A stretch of DNA of 64,000 nt from assembly GCF_036373705.1 (NCBI RefSeq), contig NC_089850.1, positions 45,062,048 to 45,126,047 of the forward strand. The letters are read 5' to 3'. The notes below the pieces were generated by a model that saw nothing but the letters and a program-made list of their open reading frames with translations, ran no database searches and had not been told where the DNA came from. The DNA comes from Amia ocellicauda. Its lineage: Eukaryota > Chordata > Actinopteri > Amiiformes > Amiidae. This document shows positions 1 through 12,479 of this stretch, piece by piece (position 1 is the stretch's first letter; every line of letters begins with the position of its first letter). The position numbers and the translations under genes were made by a program.

Positions 1-1164
1 CTCAAAATGGCCAGAAACAAATAACTTTCTTCTGAAACTCCTCAGTCTATTCTTGTTCTGAGAAATGAAGGCTATTCAATGAAAAATTAGAAATTGCCAA
101 GAAACTGAAGATCTCGTACAACGCTATGTACTACTCCCTTCACAGAACAGCTCAAACTGGCTCTAACCAGAATAGAAAGAGGAGTGGGAGGCCCCAGCGC
201 ACAACTGAGCAAGAGGACAAATACATTAGAGTGTCTCGTCTGAGAAACAGATGCCTCACAGGTCCTCAACTGGCAGCTTCATTAAATAGTACCCGCAATA
301 CACCAGTCTCAATGTCAACAGTGAAGAGGCACCTCTGGGATCTCAGACTGGCCAATAAAAAGAAAAGATTAAGATGGGAAAAAGAACACAGACACTGGAC
401 AGAGGAAGATTGGAAAAAAGTGTTATGGACAGGCGAATCTAAGTTTGAGGTGTTCGGGTCGCAAAGAAGAACATTTGTGAGATGCAGACCAAATGAAAAG
501 ATGCTGGAGGAGTGCTTGACGCCATCTGTCAAGCATGGTGGAGGCAATGTGATGGTCTGGGGCTGCTTTGGTGGTGGTAAAGTGGGAGATTTGTATAGGG
601 TATAAGGGATCTTGAAGAAGGAAGGCTATCACTCAATTTTTCAATGCCATGCCATACCCTGTGGACAGCACTTGATTGGAGCCAATTTCCTCCTACAACA
701 GGACAATGACCCAAATCACAGCTCCAAACTATGCAAGAACTATTTAGGGAATAAGCAGTCCGCTGGTATTCTGTCTGTAATGGAGTGGCCAGCACAGTCA
801 CCGGATCTCAACCCTATTGAGCTGTTGTGGGAGCAGCTTGTCTGTATGGTATGCAAGAAGTGCCCATCAAGCCAATCCAGCTTGTGGGAGGTGCTTCAGG
901 AAGCCTGGGGTGAAATCTCTCCAGATTACCTCAACAAATTGACAACTAGAATGCCAAAGGTCTGCGAGGCTGTAATTGCTGCAAATGGAGGATTCTTTGA
1001 CGAAAGCAAAGTTTGAAGGACACTATTATTATTTCAATTAAAAATAATTATTTCTAACCTTGTGAATGACTATATTTCCTATTCATTTTGCTATATTTCC
1101 TATTCACTAATTTCATGTAAAACAATGATATTTCTAAGTGACCCCAAACTTTTGAACAGTAGTG
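1..1164 (+). mobile_element. Decayed Tc1-like transposon (DD38E type), left end outside window
   Basis: A Tc1/mariner transposase can be read in one frame from about 126 to 1016. It is interrupted by a stop (TAA, 603-605), and more stops lie in the degraded start before 126. Visible hallmarks are an N-terminal paired-like DNA-binding region, the GGGNVMVWG motif, LLQQDND (second Asp) and SPDLNPIE (Glu). I count 38 residues between the second Asp and the Glu, matching the DD38E group of Tc1-like elements. The first catalytic Asp is lost: the usual WTDES reads WTGES near 427-441. About 15 residues also appear to be missing before the RLANKKKR segment. The right terminal inverted repeat runs 1138-1164 (GTGACCCCAAACTTTTGAAC and on to AGTAGTG), followed by a TA target duplication. 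The copy is dead and sits in intron 1 of slc30a1. Confidence 0.93.
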
Positions 1165-1166
1165 TA

Positions 1167-3350
1167 TCTCTATCTCTATAGATAGTGGCACTTTGCTATT
1201 GTTTTTGTGTTTACAGGTCGTGTATAGTGTCTGAAAGGTGCTAAAAAGCTTCTTATTATACATACACTGTTTTATATAATATATATATATATATAATATG
1301 GTTGTTTAAACTGCCTGTTTTAATGTGTTCGAGTGCCTGATTCAGTTTTTTAACCTGAATTCTGTGATTCCGTCCGTGTTCTCCACAATGCAGATTTCAT
1401 ATAGCCCTACTATTACTACATGCCCTGTGCTTACAAATTGTGAATTTAAATGTCTTACAGTCCTACACATAAAGTGATGTTAAATAGCAGGTTGAATCTT
1501 TCCTCCAGTTTGGCGTGTCTACATGGAGGTAGTCTAGATTGCTTGCTTTATGAATTTTTGACTGCGCTTGTTAGTTGCAAGTATCCATGCAATTAATACT
1601 TTTTTTTTCTTTTACTTTTTAGCTGTAGAAATACCCCAGATCCTTGTTAATCATTTCAAATAAAGTGAAGTTTCAATTTCCTTATCTCTTTATGATTTCC
1701 AGACCTCTGCTAATAAATATCATAAAATAATATAATCTCTGATGGTGACATAGATGACATCTGTCAAGAGCGAGGCTGCCAGGCTCAAGGGTCTATGCCT
1801 TCCTGTTTTGTGCTTTACAGATGCAGGAAAATAAAATCTAATCAATGATCCTTTTCATACCACACACACAATAATGGAATATAAAGTTTAAATAAAACCA
1901 GGTTTATTTATAGGTTGATAACTTTTAGTGGTTCAAATATGGTTTTGCCTTGCTACTTTGAGTAGGTTTGAAAGACATGGAGAAGTGGTCCCTGAGAAAT
2001 GTATAATTTGTCACTTTAATGTAGGTCTTGTGCAATTCTGATTTCCCTCTCTGTTCTTCTTTTCCTCCACACATTGTGCAATTATCTACTGACATAATAA
2101 AATCTGTAGAGCTAATGGTTTCATGCCTTGACTGGATTCTTCTGGAACTTTGAGTTATTTCAAGTTGGTGTTGATCTTAAATAGTTTTATTCTGTGGAAG
2201 TATTTTGCTTTAAAGGTTGATTTTCAGCTTTACAGAAAGCATCCTCTCTATGTATTTAGAGTATTCAAAATTTTGCTAATTCAGAAATGTCTGTCACTTT
2301 AGAATAATCTCTCAAGGATTATAGCATTTAGGGTAGATGTTTGCTGTAATGTGCTTCCATAAAATGCATCGGATGACCAGGATATTTTCAGCTTTGCTGC
2401 TGAAATAATAAGCACAAACTTGACCCTCAGTTTAAATTAAAGCGACATAGTACTGATGCAGTACTGAACGTATAGACAGTTAAGAGCTGTAATGAGGTAT
2501 ACATTTTGACTCTGAGGACAAGGGAAAATTTACTGTTGGAAGCTGTATAGACCTACACTGTAAATTACACTTTACCATCTGGCCTGCTCTGAGTGGTGTT
2601 GTATTTTCACACTGGCTTTCTAGGGTGTTGGGTGTTTAAAATGGAGAATCGAGACTCTGTCAGGCTCTGTCAGTTTCAATGAATGGGTTCCATTTTCTTC
2701 TTTTGAAACCAGACCATTGCAGGTACCATGTTATATATTGTCCGAAGTAGGAAGCTAAGCCAGACCATTAGCCAATGATTAATAGTGCTGCAGTGCCCAA
2801 TTGTAATGCCTCTCTGAGGGCAGACTATATCTTATCTTCTGTTCATTTGAAGACTAAGATTATTTTTATTATTTTGGCTTGTTTTATAAATTGAGACACC
2901 TTTCTATGGAATGTTGAAGACCTTTCAAAAACCAAAATAAGAGAAAATCTGTGGGAGATCCATTGGTTACAAAATAGAGAATCCAATTCATTTCTTGCAC
3001 TTGGGTGGAAAGAACAAGTGCAAATTGAAATTAAAAAAAAAAAAAAAAAGTATGAAAGCTGCTCTAAGAAATTGTGATTTGAGTTGTCAAGTCCTGCTGT
3101 GCCAAACATAACCAGCAGCTTTAACTCTCCATTCCCAATTGCAGTATTATACAGTAGGTTTGCATTATAGGCTTCTTTCCATAGGTGATCACTCTGAATC
3201 AACAAGGATCACCCCATGTACAGACACCGCAATAGTTAACGTTGGGACATAATACTAACAAAAGCTTGTAGATTAGTACAGTGCTGTTTGTGCGAGCTTC
3301 GCCTGCTCCCCATCACTTGTAGTATTTAATTTGAAACCTGTGCTCCACAG
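1167..3350 (+). other. slc30a1: slc30a1 intron 1 (3' part), noncoding
   Basis: This AT-rich stretch lies between the Tc1 relic and the last slc30a1 exon. I see no coding region in it. It holds a short TA run near 1279-1296 and an A-run near 3032-3049. It ends with the acceptor TGTGCTCCACAG at 3339-3350. Confidence 0.75.
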
Positions 3351-4252
3351 ATCTGCTGCAGGACAACAGCCTGGAGGTGCAGATGAACGGGATCACGCCC
3401 TACGAGGAGCTGGAGCCTGGCACTGACTCAGGCTCGCAGCTCAACATGCGGGGCGTGTTCCTGCACGTGCTGGGCGACGCACTGGGCTCCGTCATCGTGG
3501 TGATCAACGCCACCATCTTCACCTTCGTGTGGCGGCCCTGTGATCCCGAGCTGCCCTGTGTCAACCCCTGCATGGATAGCCACTGCACGGATCATGAGCA
3601 CATCAACCACACGCTGGTCAGCCTGCTCAACAACGGCAGCCAGACGGTCACCTCGGCCGGGCCCTGCTGGGTGCTCTACCTGGATCCCACACTCTGCATT
3701 ATCATGGTGTGCATCCTCCTCTACACCACCTACCCTCTGCTGAAGGAGTCGGCGCTCATCCTTCTGCAGACGGTCCCCAAGCAGATCGACATGCACCGGC
3801 TCAATGAGAAGCTGGGCAGCGTGGAAGGAGTGCTGGCCGTCCACGAGCTGCACATCTGGCAGCTGGCGGGCAGCCGCATCATAGCAACGGCTCACATCAA
3901 GTGCCAGGACCCCGCCTCCTACATGGACGTGGCAAAGCGCATCAAGGACTTCTTCCACGACGAGGGCATCCACGCCACCACCATCCAGCCCGAGTTTGCC
4001 ACCGTCAACTCTGAGTCCCGCATCTCCCTGTGTGAGCTCTCCTGCCGGACCCAGTGTGCCCCAAAGCTGTGCTGCGGGGCGGCTGACAAGGCTGCCCTGG
4101 GCCCAGAAAAGAAGGCTGGGGACAAGGCCGTGGGCCTGCCCGACGCCCGCCTGGAGATCATCAACGAGTCACCTGAGCACGTCTCTCGGGACCGAGTCGC
4201 AATGGTTGCCATGCCAGAAGTCAGCCTGAGCGAGGTGGAGTCGTCGCTCTGA
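3351..4252 (+). CDS. slc30a1: Zinc transporter 1 (ZnT1/SLC30A1), last exon
   Basis: This is the C-terminal part of ZnT1, the plasma-membrane cation-diffusion-facilitator protein that exports zinc from the cytosol. The exon follows an acceptor at 3350, starts with two bases that complete a codon, and reads 299 residues to TGA at 4250-4252. It begins upstream of the first ATG (3377), so it is an exon and not a complete gene. TM5 carries the zinc-site His and Asp in FLHVLGDALGS. A Cys-rich external loop with NHT and NGS sequons follows, then TM6 (WVLYLDPTLCIIMVCILLYT) and the cytosolic domain (VHELHIWQLAGSRIIATAHI, HATTIQPEFA). A Cys-rich patch (CELSCRTQCAPKLCC) precedes a variable tail ending VESSL, close to the PESSL end I recall for the human protein. 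The exon is visibly GC-richer than its surroundings. Exon 1 (TM1-4) must lie left of the window. Confidence 0.97.
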
Positions 4253-5900
4253 ATATACCTCCGAGAGAGGGGGCGGGGGGGTTGCAGGTGAGGGGGCACA
4301 TGCAGTGCAGCTCTCTGTGTAGGCCCTGAGTGTCGAGCCAAACATTCACCCTTCATCTCAGCCCGTCATTGCAAATGGGGAACCTCCCGCCCCCGCCTCT
4401 CCCTCCTGCAGCGGTATGGTCATTCATGTTGTCACTTCACAGACGCGTGGTTAGAAACTCTTGCATGCGTTTAATTATCACTGCTTTGTGATAAGCTGTT
4501 GGATGGTGTAATCGTGCCAAAGCCTCTCAACACAGGATTTCAGGACTGTTCCACTGTTGTGACAACCAACCAACCATAAAAACATGCAAAACAAAGGTTA
4601 CCAGTCAAGAAGACTACATCACCCAGATAGATGGCATCTGCTTTACTGTAGACATATTTTCATGTGAACTTTTCTGAATAGGTATAAAAATGTTTTTAGT
4701 AGGCTTGGACAATATCTTTTTGTCAGACTTTTTAGCCCATGTATGAAAAGTTATTTTATATGCATATAAAATAATTTATGTATTTAATTACATTTATTAG
4801 GATTGGATTTTTTTTCCACTAGGTATACATCAATTTCTCCCTCTCCCACGTAAAGGTATTTGCATCAGTAGAGAAGATGACGAAACTGATGTTTCTGCCC
4901 TGTTTCAGCATAGCGCAGATTCTGTGCTGGACTGTGTATTTTGTTAGGTACTGATTTTTTGTTTTGTGTTCTGTTTTTCAGTTTTGTCTGGTAATTGAAT
5001 TGTGTTTAAAAAGTTTAACTATTCTTGATGTAGAAGACAAGGGACAACTTAAAACACATTTTAATGTAGATTCTTATTCCAAATAGCACTTTTTGGAAAC
5101 AAAATGGCCTCATAAAACATCATGTATAGAGGAGCTAAATGAGTTCTCGTCACAGTGAAGAAACAAAATGCTAACAATTACTGGAGCTGCAGTGAAAGGC
5201 AGTTTTTCCTCTCTGACAGTTATGTAGTCATGTGCTGTTCCACCATGCAAGTGTTGGCAACCCTGTGAAACTCACAGGCCATGCGGTAATATACCAGTGA
5301 TGGGATCTAGGAGCCTGTGTGTACCGAACCCGGTTGTTTTTCAAGGGGTTTGATATTAATATGGATCCAACGTACTAGGAGCTGTCAATATTCTGCCATT
5401 TTATTTCATGGTTGTATAGGGGGGGTTCTCCACATTCAGTTTATGCATTGTAGAGTTAACACACTGGGACTGCTAGGACACTCCTGTGCAGAACACCCCC
5501 TTGACAACCACATGATCTGTTGCCGCCTTGGCAACTGGATAAATATTCAATATGTTCTCAACTGAAGTTATGCAGGGGGGTGCCTTCTAGTCATATAGGT
5601 CTCGGAAAACAATGTATAAAAAAAACCGATATACGTGGTATAATTTAAGCCACTGTTTTGTGTGAAGCCAGCCTTGTTAATTGCAAAGTTGCCAGTATGT
5701 GTTATATGATGCTTGAAACCCCCTCACTTTTGCATCCTAGAGATAGATTGAATGCTATTTGCTATAAAAGATTTCATTGGTAGCAAGCACTTTTTAGTTT
5801 ATATTTTGTTAGTTTTGTTTTCTGCAGTGATCATTTCCCTGCATCTATAAAATACAGGCCGCGTTATTGAGATCTAATAAAGCACCTTGTCATTGTGGAA
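4253..5900 (+). other. slc30a1: slc30a1 3' untranslated region (inferred)
   Basis: About 1.6 kb of AT-rich sequence without a credible ORF follows the slc30a1 stop. The first convincing cleavage signal is the AATAAA at 5876-5881. The exact transcript end is inferred. Confidence 0.6.
5876..5881 (+). promoter_or_regulatory. slc30a1: Candidate polyadenylation signal of slc30a1
   Basis: AATAAA is followed within about 30 bases by a GT-rich stretch (CTAGTGTGCATTTGTGCTGC), the usual arrangement of a vertebrate cleavage site. Confidence 0.55.
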
Positions 5901-8900
5901 GGCTAGTGTGCATTTGTGCTGCACGCTCCGAGACTCCTGTACGCTAAAGTGAATTACAGAGTTATTAGTCAGTTTCTGCTGCGCAAGTGCAAACAAAACA
6001 AACGCAATGTAATTTCAAAAGGGGCCATTGTACATCTGTTTAACAGTGCCATTAAGGCGCCTGCCTCTCATTGCAACACAGTGTTGGAAGGAGTCAGGAC
6101 TTGTCTGCACTGCTACCTTCTGTGATTGACAGTTAATGAGGAGCCATCATAGGAGGAATGGAAGGACAAAGCTATGTACCTTTTTACATTTTTTTTTGTG
6201 ATGAGGACAGGCCACCAACAGAAACAAACTGGACAGTTGTATAGTGGGGGTGTTTGTAATTGTAACTGATCCCTGCCCCGCTGCTTCCCAAAACCAGCCC
6301 TTACGTAAGGGGCACTACAAAGCATTCCACAGCAGCTCGGTACGACGCTTCGGCCATCTGTCCTCATTATGAATAGAGATGGAAAAATAGGTCTGGCTGG
6401 AAGGGGGAGGGATCAGTTTTCCTTTGTAACTCCAGCTTTTCCAGGGGTTAACTGGATTAAATCGCAGCGTGTTAAACAACAGCTTTAATTTTCAAACCGC
6501 AACTGCCTCATTATAGTCATTTTATTTTAATCTCGCAAGAATATTTTTTTCCTGTCCATTTTGTCCTCCACCTGTGCATTTTTAACTGGAGTTTTATTTA
6601 ATTTTAAACCCATATTGATCGTCATTTTTAGTAAATGCAGTGTGGTGCCTGTCTCCCCCACCCCATCCCAATCCCAACCCCATGTCCACACTTCTCTGGT
6701 GTTGGAATTGGAGCAGCTGGTCCAGATGGACAGTCCTAATTCAGCCTCTTCCCAGCACTCCCTGTGTGGTTGGTATGGTAGATTCTGAAGTAACCATGAG
6801 ATGGCATTTTATTTTTATTTTATCTAGATACACAGCCAGTGTAGGAGAAACGTTGTTTCTGATCTTCCATATGTATGAGTCATATATAAAGGAATTTCCC
6901 CCCCAATAAACCACTATAGCAAAAGCATTTTCAAAATGTACTGTCAGGTTGTCAGGAAGCTGTGTGTTCTTGCCCATTCTGCAGTCTATGCTATATTGTG
7001 AATAGAGTCCTTATGAACATAAGAAATGCATCAACCCCCCCCACCCCTTTGAAATGATGAAGCATATGCAAAACACTGAAATGCATTTATGCTTCTAAGA
7101 ATAAAAGAGAAGGAACAAAAAAGATTTGGGTGAAAATGTCTATTTCTTGTGCTATGTGAAAATAATGCTGCAATGTTTTCTCACTTCCTAGTTTTTGGAT
7201 CCAGGGTGAAAAATGTAACCGTGGTTAAATGTCTGTATTCCTAGGTGTTAATCCTTGTGGGGTTTTATATTGTCAAACTTGAGATCATCTCATTTTGCTT
7301 TATGTTCATATTCTGCCATAATTTCTACAAAAGCCAACATTGCAAATAACCTTTTTATTTTTACCTCAGCAATTTCTGTAGTTACTCATGAATACCTTGG
7401 GTAATCCTGGTGACACTCAGTTAGCACAAGAAGTGAGATGCAGACAGTATACATGATCAGCGTTTTAATGGTGCTTTGTAGCTGTGTGTGCATCGTGAAG
7501 TATGTGTTCTGTGTTCCTGCCTTGTGTTCTTCTGCAGCCCAGTCCTTTAGAGTCGGAAATGTATCTAGTTAGACAAGTCAGCTGAAGACAGTCTTTGTGG
7601 TCTGTTACAACGTCTGTTATTCTGTTTGGAGTATCTAAGCTGTGCTCTGGCTCAGTAGATTTACAATATATTCTGCTACGTTTAGTAAGATACAACTATC
7701 AATGTCTATAAACCACAGCTGGGGTGTAATAAAATGCTAAACTATTTTGTAAAATAAAATAATTGTCATGGCAGATTCAAGTAAAATGTTACTACTACTA
7801 CACCAGTACTCACTTTTTTTTTTTTTTTTTCACTTATCATTCCTAGATTTAAGCCAGGATTATGATGTTTTAGAAATATTATATTGGTTATGTACTCCTG
7901 TAAAGTTCAAAGATTGACAAAAATGTATGTTGCACCACCAAATTGTTTTTTTGTTTGTTTTCTTTCCTTTATTGTTTGTTTCCTCATTGATTATGCAGTA
8001 AATATTTAGAGAAAAGTGTCAATGAAACTACTGCTTTCTGAAATAATTCCAATAGATCATTTAACTATCCAGGTATGATTATAAAAAAACAAAAAATCTC
8101 TCTCCTAAATAAAAATGAGGTAGTTATTTAAATGTCAGTGGTGAGTCCTCCTTGCTTCTGAGTTTTGTAGACTGATGTCAAGACAGAATCTTTTCAGTTC
8201 TGTTAAGAATTTTTCTAAGGATTTTTTATCTCCGTGTTTGGATATACACTTTAACATTGTTTTTATGTTCACAAACCTGGTGCTTTCCGAAGAAAATATA
8301 TCTGACTGACCTGGAGTAGAATTCATGATTCTGTGATGAAAATGTTTTATCCCGTTAACAAATTGAATCCTCCACTGTTTGATTGGCCTCTGCTTTTATA
8401 ATATTGACCTATATTCGGTTTACAATGAGGCCTCAAACAGATGCCTTGGTCTTCTGGTTTTCTTTCTGCTACATAACTACTACACTTAGTTTGTGTGTGT
8501 GTAAGTGACGTGCGGGTGACACCTTACCAGTGCGTGTCTGTGCTGGAGTGGCTCAGAGGAAAGGCAGAGAAAATAAATTCATCAGAACTTGGGTTCATAT
8601 GCCCACACAATTATGACAAGAGCTGGTTAAGGACCATGTATTTAGAGGCCATGAATGCAAATACTAATATATATATTTTTAATGTTCTACAACCAAGGTA
8701 TTTTATCTGGTGAAAGGAAAAAAATTGCATTTATTGCAGTTGGAAATGGAATGTCTGAATCCCCCCATCCCTTTGCGTTTCCCGAACGGTGTTCGAAGGC
8801 CGCACTGAACTGCAGAGCTGTGTGTGAGTGTGCCTTCCCCACCACATTGATTTCTGAGCTCATGGTTAGATTTGCAATATGTTTAAATGTAAAAACATCT

Positions 8901-11900
8901 GTGACAGTGGCTTGTATTAACCCATAAGCAAACCTGTTATGTCAAGATGAATGCAGGCTTTTTGGCCCATTTGTTGTGTGTTACAGTTCATTCTGATGGT
9001 TATTTACTTTTACTTTTTAATCCCCCTGGACTGTGCTCCTTCAATTTAAGTGTATTTATGTATGTAAGTAATACATATATTCAATATGTATGTGTATTTT
9101 ATTATTTATATGGTGAATAACAAGCTTGTCATTTCAAAATCTTGAGGTGGGGTTTATGCTGTGACGCTTCATCTATGTGTGTGGTCATTTTTGGTATTGA
9201 CAGTACTGATACGAGAAGAACATCAACTAGTTCATGCATTAAAGTGCATAGGAATTAAACTCAGCTGCACCCATTTATAATTTAAACTAAACTTGTGTAA
9301 TTTAACCAGTTGTCCTTAAATTATCCAACCTCCAAAATAAATAAATACAATAATTGAAACTAAAAATAATTGAAGTCACAATTTAATGTATCTTGATTCA
9401 GTACTTTCACCCTTTAGGTTAACCGCCAGTTATTGATTAACTGTTATGTTTTAATCAGTATGTCAGCATAACTTTTTGCTCTTTACACTTGCAGTGAGTG
9501 CAAGGTAAAAGATACAGGTTTACAGCCTATATCATGAATCCAGTTCACTGTAGATCTGTGGAGCTGTTCTTTCTTCTCAATCTTTACTCTGCACTGATAG
9601 TTGCTCTTTAATGCAGCGCTGCTCAGCACGTGAAAGCAAACTGTACTTATGTGGTCATGTATTTTGCAGCTGTGGTTTAAGAGGACAAACTGTAAATCTC
9701 ACCACTGTCTGCACAATAGGAGAGTGCTTACTTCTCCAGTAGTACTGGTAGACCTGCGGAGGTCTCTTAAACCCAAGACCTACTAGTGGACCTGTAAGAG
9801 ACCCGACCATTTGTGCAGTTTAAATCTGTACAAGCCACACAATACTGAATCCGAAATTTTTGGTTTTCTTCCTCTGTAGTGCATAGTACACCGACCGTGG
9901 GGTCTGCTATTCTGTGCTGTGACTGTGAATGTTTTCATAACTAGTAAAGCTGTACTATTTTGTTTTCAATAAGTGTTGACAGTCCTGCTTTTTGTACTTT
10001 GTCATCCTTTGTGTGAGAAAATAGACCTTTGCATTCAGGCATTCTATCTGGTCACCTAAAGCCAACTTCAAGGCCCTGCTTATGTTAGTCTTTATCTTCA
10101 TGCAGATAATTGACCAACATGCTTCATGTGCACTTACACTGACATCGAGGCAGAAACACAAAAAAAAGTGTCCTTCACACACAACACCTAACACAAGGTA
10201 AATGCAATTCCCCTGAAGTCCTACTTTCGACAATTGTATAGAAGATAAATGTGGTGATTTATTGTGTCAAAGGAACATGATTAACTTTCCTTTGCTGTCT
10301 GTGATTCAATTTAAGCCAGTGTGGTGAAGAGAGGCATGCACAAGCTGATATTATTACTGTGCTTTGATTGAAAAACTGTTATTGTGGAGATTGGTTTGTA
10401 TGGTCAGTGATGTTCATTTACAAGTAGTGAAATGAAATGACAGTGTAATAAATGTAATGAAAACCTATTTTCTTAAAAAGGGTAGATTTATTTCCACATC
10501 TTTACATTATTAGCAGCATATATTCATTACAATGATACAACACATGTAGGAAATTGGCATATTCATGTTTTCAAAATGATACTCTGCAACTCACTGCCCC
10601 TTACATACATGACCTCAAAGATAGTGCAATGATTACCAGGATATGAAATATGAATTCCTTGGTCTATCAATCCAATTTCCATTTATTGTCTTTTATTATC
10701 ACATTTCATTGAACATGCTTCTATGTAACCATTTTTTCATTCATTGCACTTTCTACATCTATAATTTCTTTTCCAAAATTGTCTCCTTCACACTTTCCAA
10801 ATGTCAGATTTATTCCGTGTCAAATGTTGTATAAAAAAAATATCTGATCAAAAAAACAAACAAGTGGTCTGCGGTTTCAGTGATTCATTTCTTTATTTCA
10901 TGCTTGTTATTGCTTTCTGTGTTTTTTAAGGATTAAGCTTAAAACAATCGACTTGCTTTGTAGTTAATCATTAAAGACGAGTGATCGGTGAAGGCAGAAG
11001 AGTACTTGCAGCTGTCAAGGTGGGCTTGTACATTTATATTGAGCCCTTATGATCACTTTGATTGCCACAGAATTGTTCTCATCCTGATTATCAGTATCGG
11101 CTTTCATCTGTTGGGTTGTAATGAGATTACCAATTTTATCAACTAAGCCTTTAATTAGATACAGTGAGGGCCAGCAATTGCACTAAAACAACTATAGCCT
11201 TTTCTTGGTAGACATGCTTTTGGCACATTTATCTCACAAACTGGGCATTAATGTTGGCTCCTGCAGTTTTGCCGAAACTTGGCAAATAAGCTGGGATTTC
11301 TGTATGTTCTCATAGTTCTACTTGAATGTTTTCAATAGCAGAACAATTAGTTCTTTTTACCTTCTTTACTGTCCGGTTTTAGTTGAACTTTGGACATTTG
11401 TAACATATATATTAGATCATGTCGTGTTATTTCTGATTGTAATACTATTTGTCATTGAACAAAGCTGAAATGTCTGATAAAGTGGCACGCAAGTAGAACA
11501 TTTGTTTTACTAGTCATCTTTGAGAGTTGAGAATCCAAAGCTTTTTGTGTGAAGAAGTTAAAGGACAGTCTGATGAACAGCAGTGAAATTAAATGCAGGT
11601 TTGGTGGAAGGGTGTTCAAACCCTTTATTTGAAACCATGTTATCCAGGTTATTCCTTTAGTTTCACAATATACTAACTGAAAATGTATCATTTTATATAA
11701 AGATGCAAACATTTCCTACACAGCCAATTCAAAAGACTTAAAGATCTGATTGGCTCCGTCTCCCACGTCAGTTTTTCCCAAGACGAACCTCCAAATCCTC
11801 TAAGCCTCGAGTGGTCTCACCCGACAGACTGAATTCCTGAATCCGTGTTAAGTTTACTGACACTCTTTGATAATTTAAACCTCTTGATGTGCTTTTCAGA

Positions 11901-12125
11901 AACAACATATGAGGGAAATAACTAATGGTCGCTGTTCTCCCTAAAATGTGACTGAGAAAATAACTGGAATCCGTTGTTCTGTTCGTTAAAATAACCACAA
12001 ACATAAGATCAATTCTGTATGCTGGTTTAGTCCTAAATGGGAAGGTGTTCAGTTTTGAATGTTTAGTCTTCCTGTTCACTGTTACTCACACATTCAATCT
12101 ATCTAGTTAATACTTGCTAATAATC
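5901..12125. other. Intergenic DNA between slc30a1 and rd3, no gene seen
   Basis: No ORF here shows recognisable protein similarity. The sequence is AT-rich with short homopolymers (T-run near 7816-7830). The only structure I could define is a cluster of short inverted repeats at 9736-9803, reported separately. Confidence 0.6.
9736..9803. repeat. Cluster of short palindromes / potential hairpins
   Basis: Three inverted repeats lie within 68 bases: CCAGTA-G-TACTGG (9736-9748), GACCT-GCGG-AGGTC (9751-9764), and GGTCTCTTA (9761-9769) pairing with TAAGAGACC (9795-9803). No function is known. Confidence 0.45.
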
Positions 12126-12127
12126 CT

Positions 12128-12129
12128 AC

Positions 12130-12172
<43 letters not shown>

Positions 12173-12475
12173 TATTTCTTAGCAGATACCCTTGTTGGGG
12201 GAACTTCCAAAATATCAGAACAATACAAAGTGCAATAATACAGTGCAGTTCAGGCATAATACATTTTACCAATTTAGAAATACCACAAGTGTATGGGAGA
12301 TGCAGTAAGCACTATACAAGGTCTTACATCCTAGATTGTAACAGATGTTAAGTCAAAGTTAAGAACTAAGGGAGAGGGAGCATAGGGGAAATCAAAATAA
12401 GTGCTATTAATGCAAAGGCGAGAGTATGACAAAACGTTGTATGAGTGCAATCTTACAGGAGAATGAAAGACCACA
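12128..12475 (-). mobile_element. L2-like LINE 3' tail with (TTA)n
   Basis: Read on the - strand this matches the noncoding 3' end of the L2-like copy at 21440-22117: the CCAAGAAATAAATAA-type terminus after a GGATAAAGGTGTCTGCC-like motif, the TGCACTTTGTATTG-like segment, and the motif around 'ATCCAGGATGTAAGACC'. It ends in a (TAA)n tail, seen here as (TTA)n at 12128-12170. No coding part is left. Confidence 0.75.
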
Positions 12476-12479
12476 TTAC

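Noticed and set aside
3428..3973. Long antisense ORF (181 codons) opposite slc30a1
   Set aside because: It is a shadow of a GC-rich conserved exon. The + strand product is unmistakably ZnT1.
11768..12079. 103-codon - strand ORF
   Set aside because: No family resemblance, no intron/exon signals, and surrounding sequence looks noncoding.
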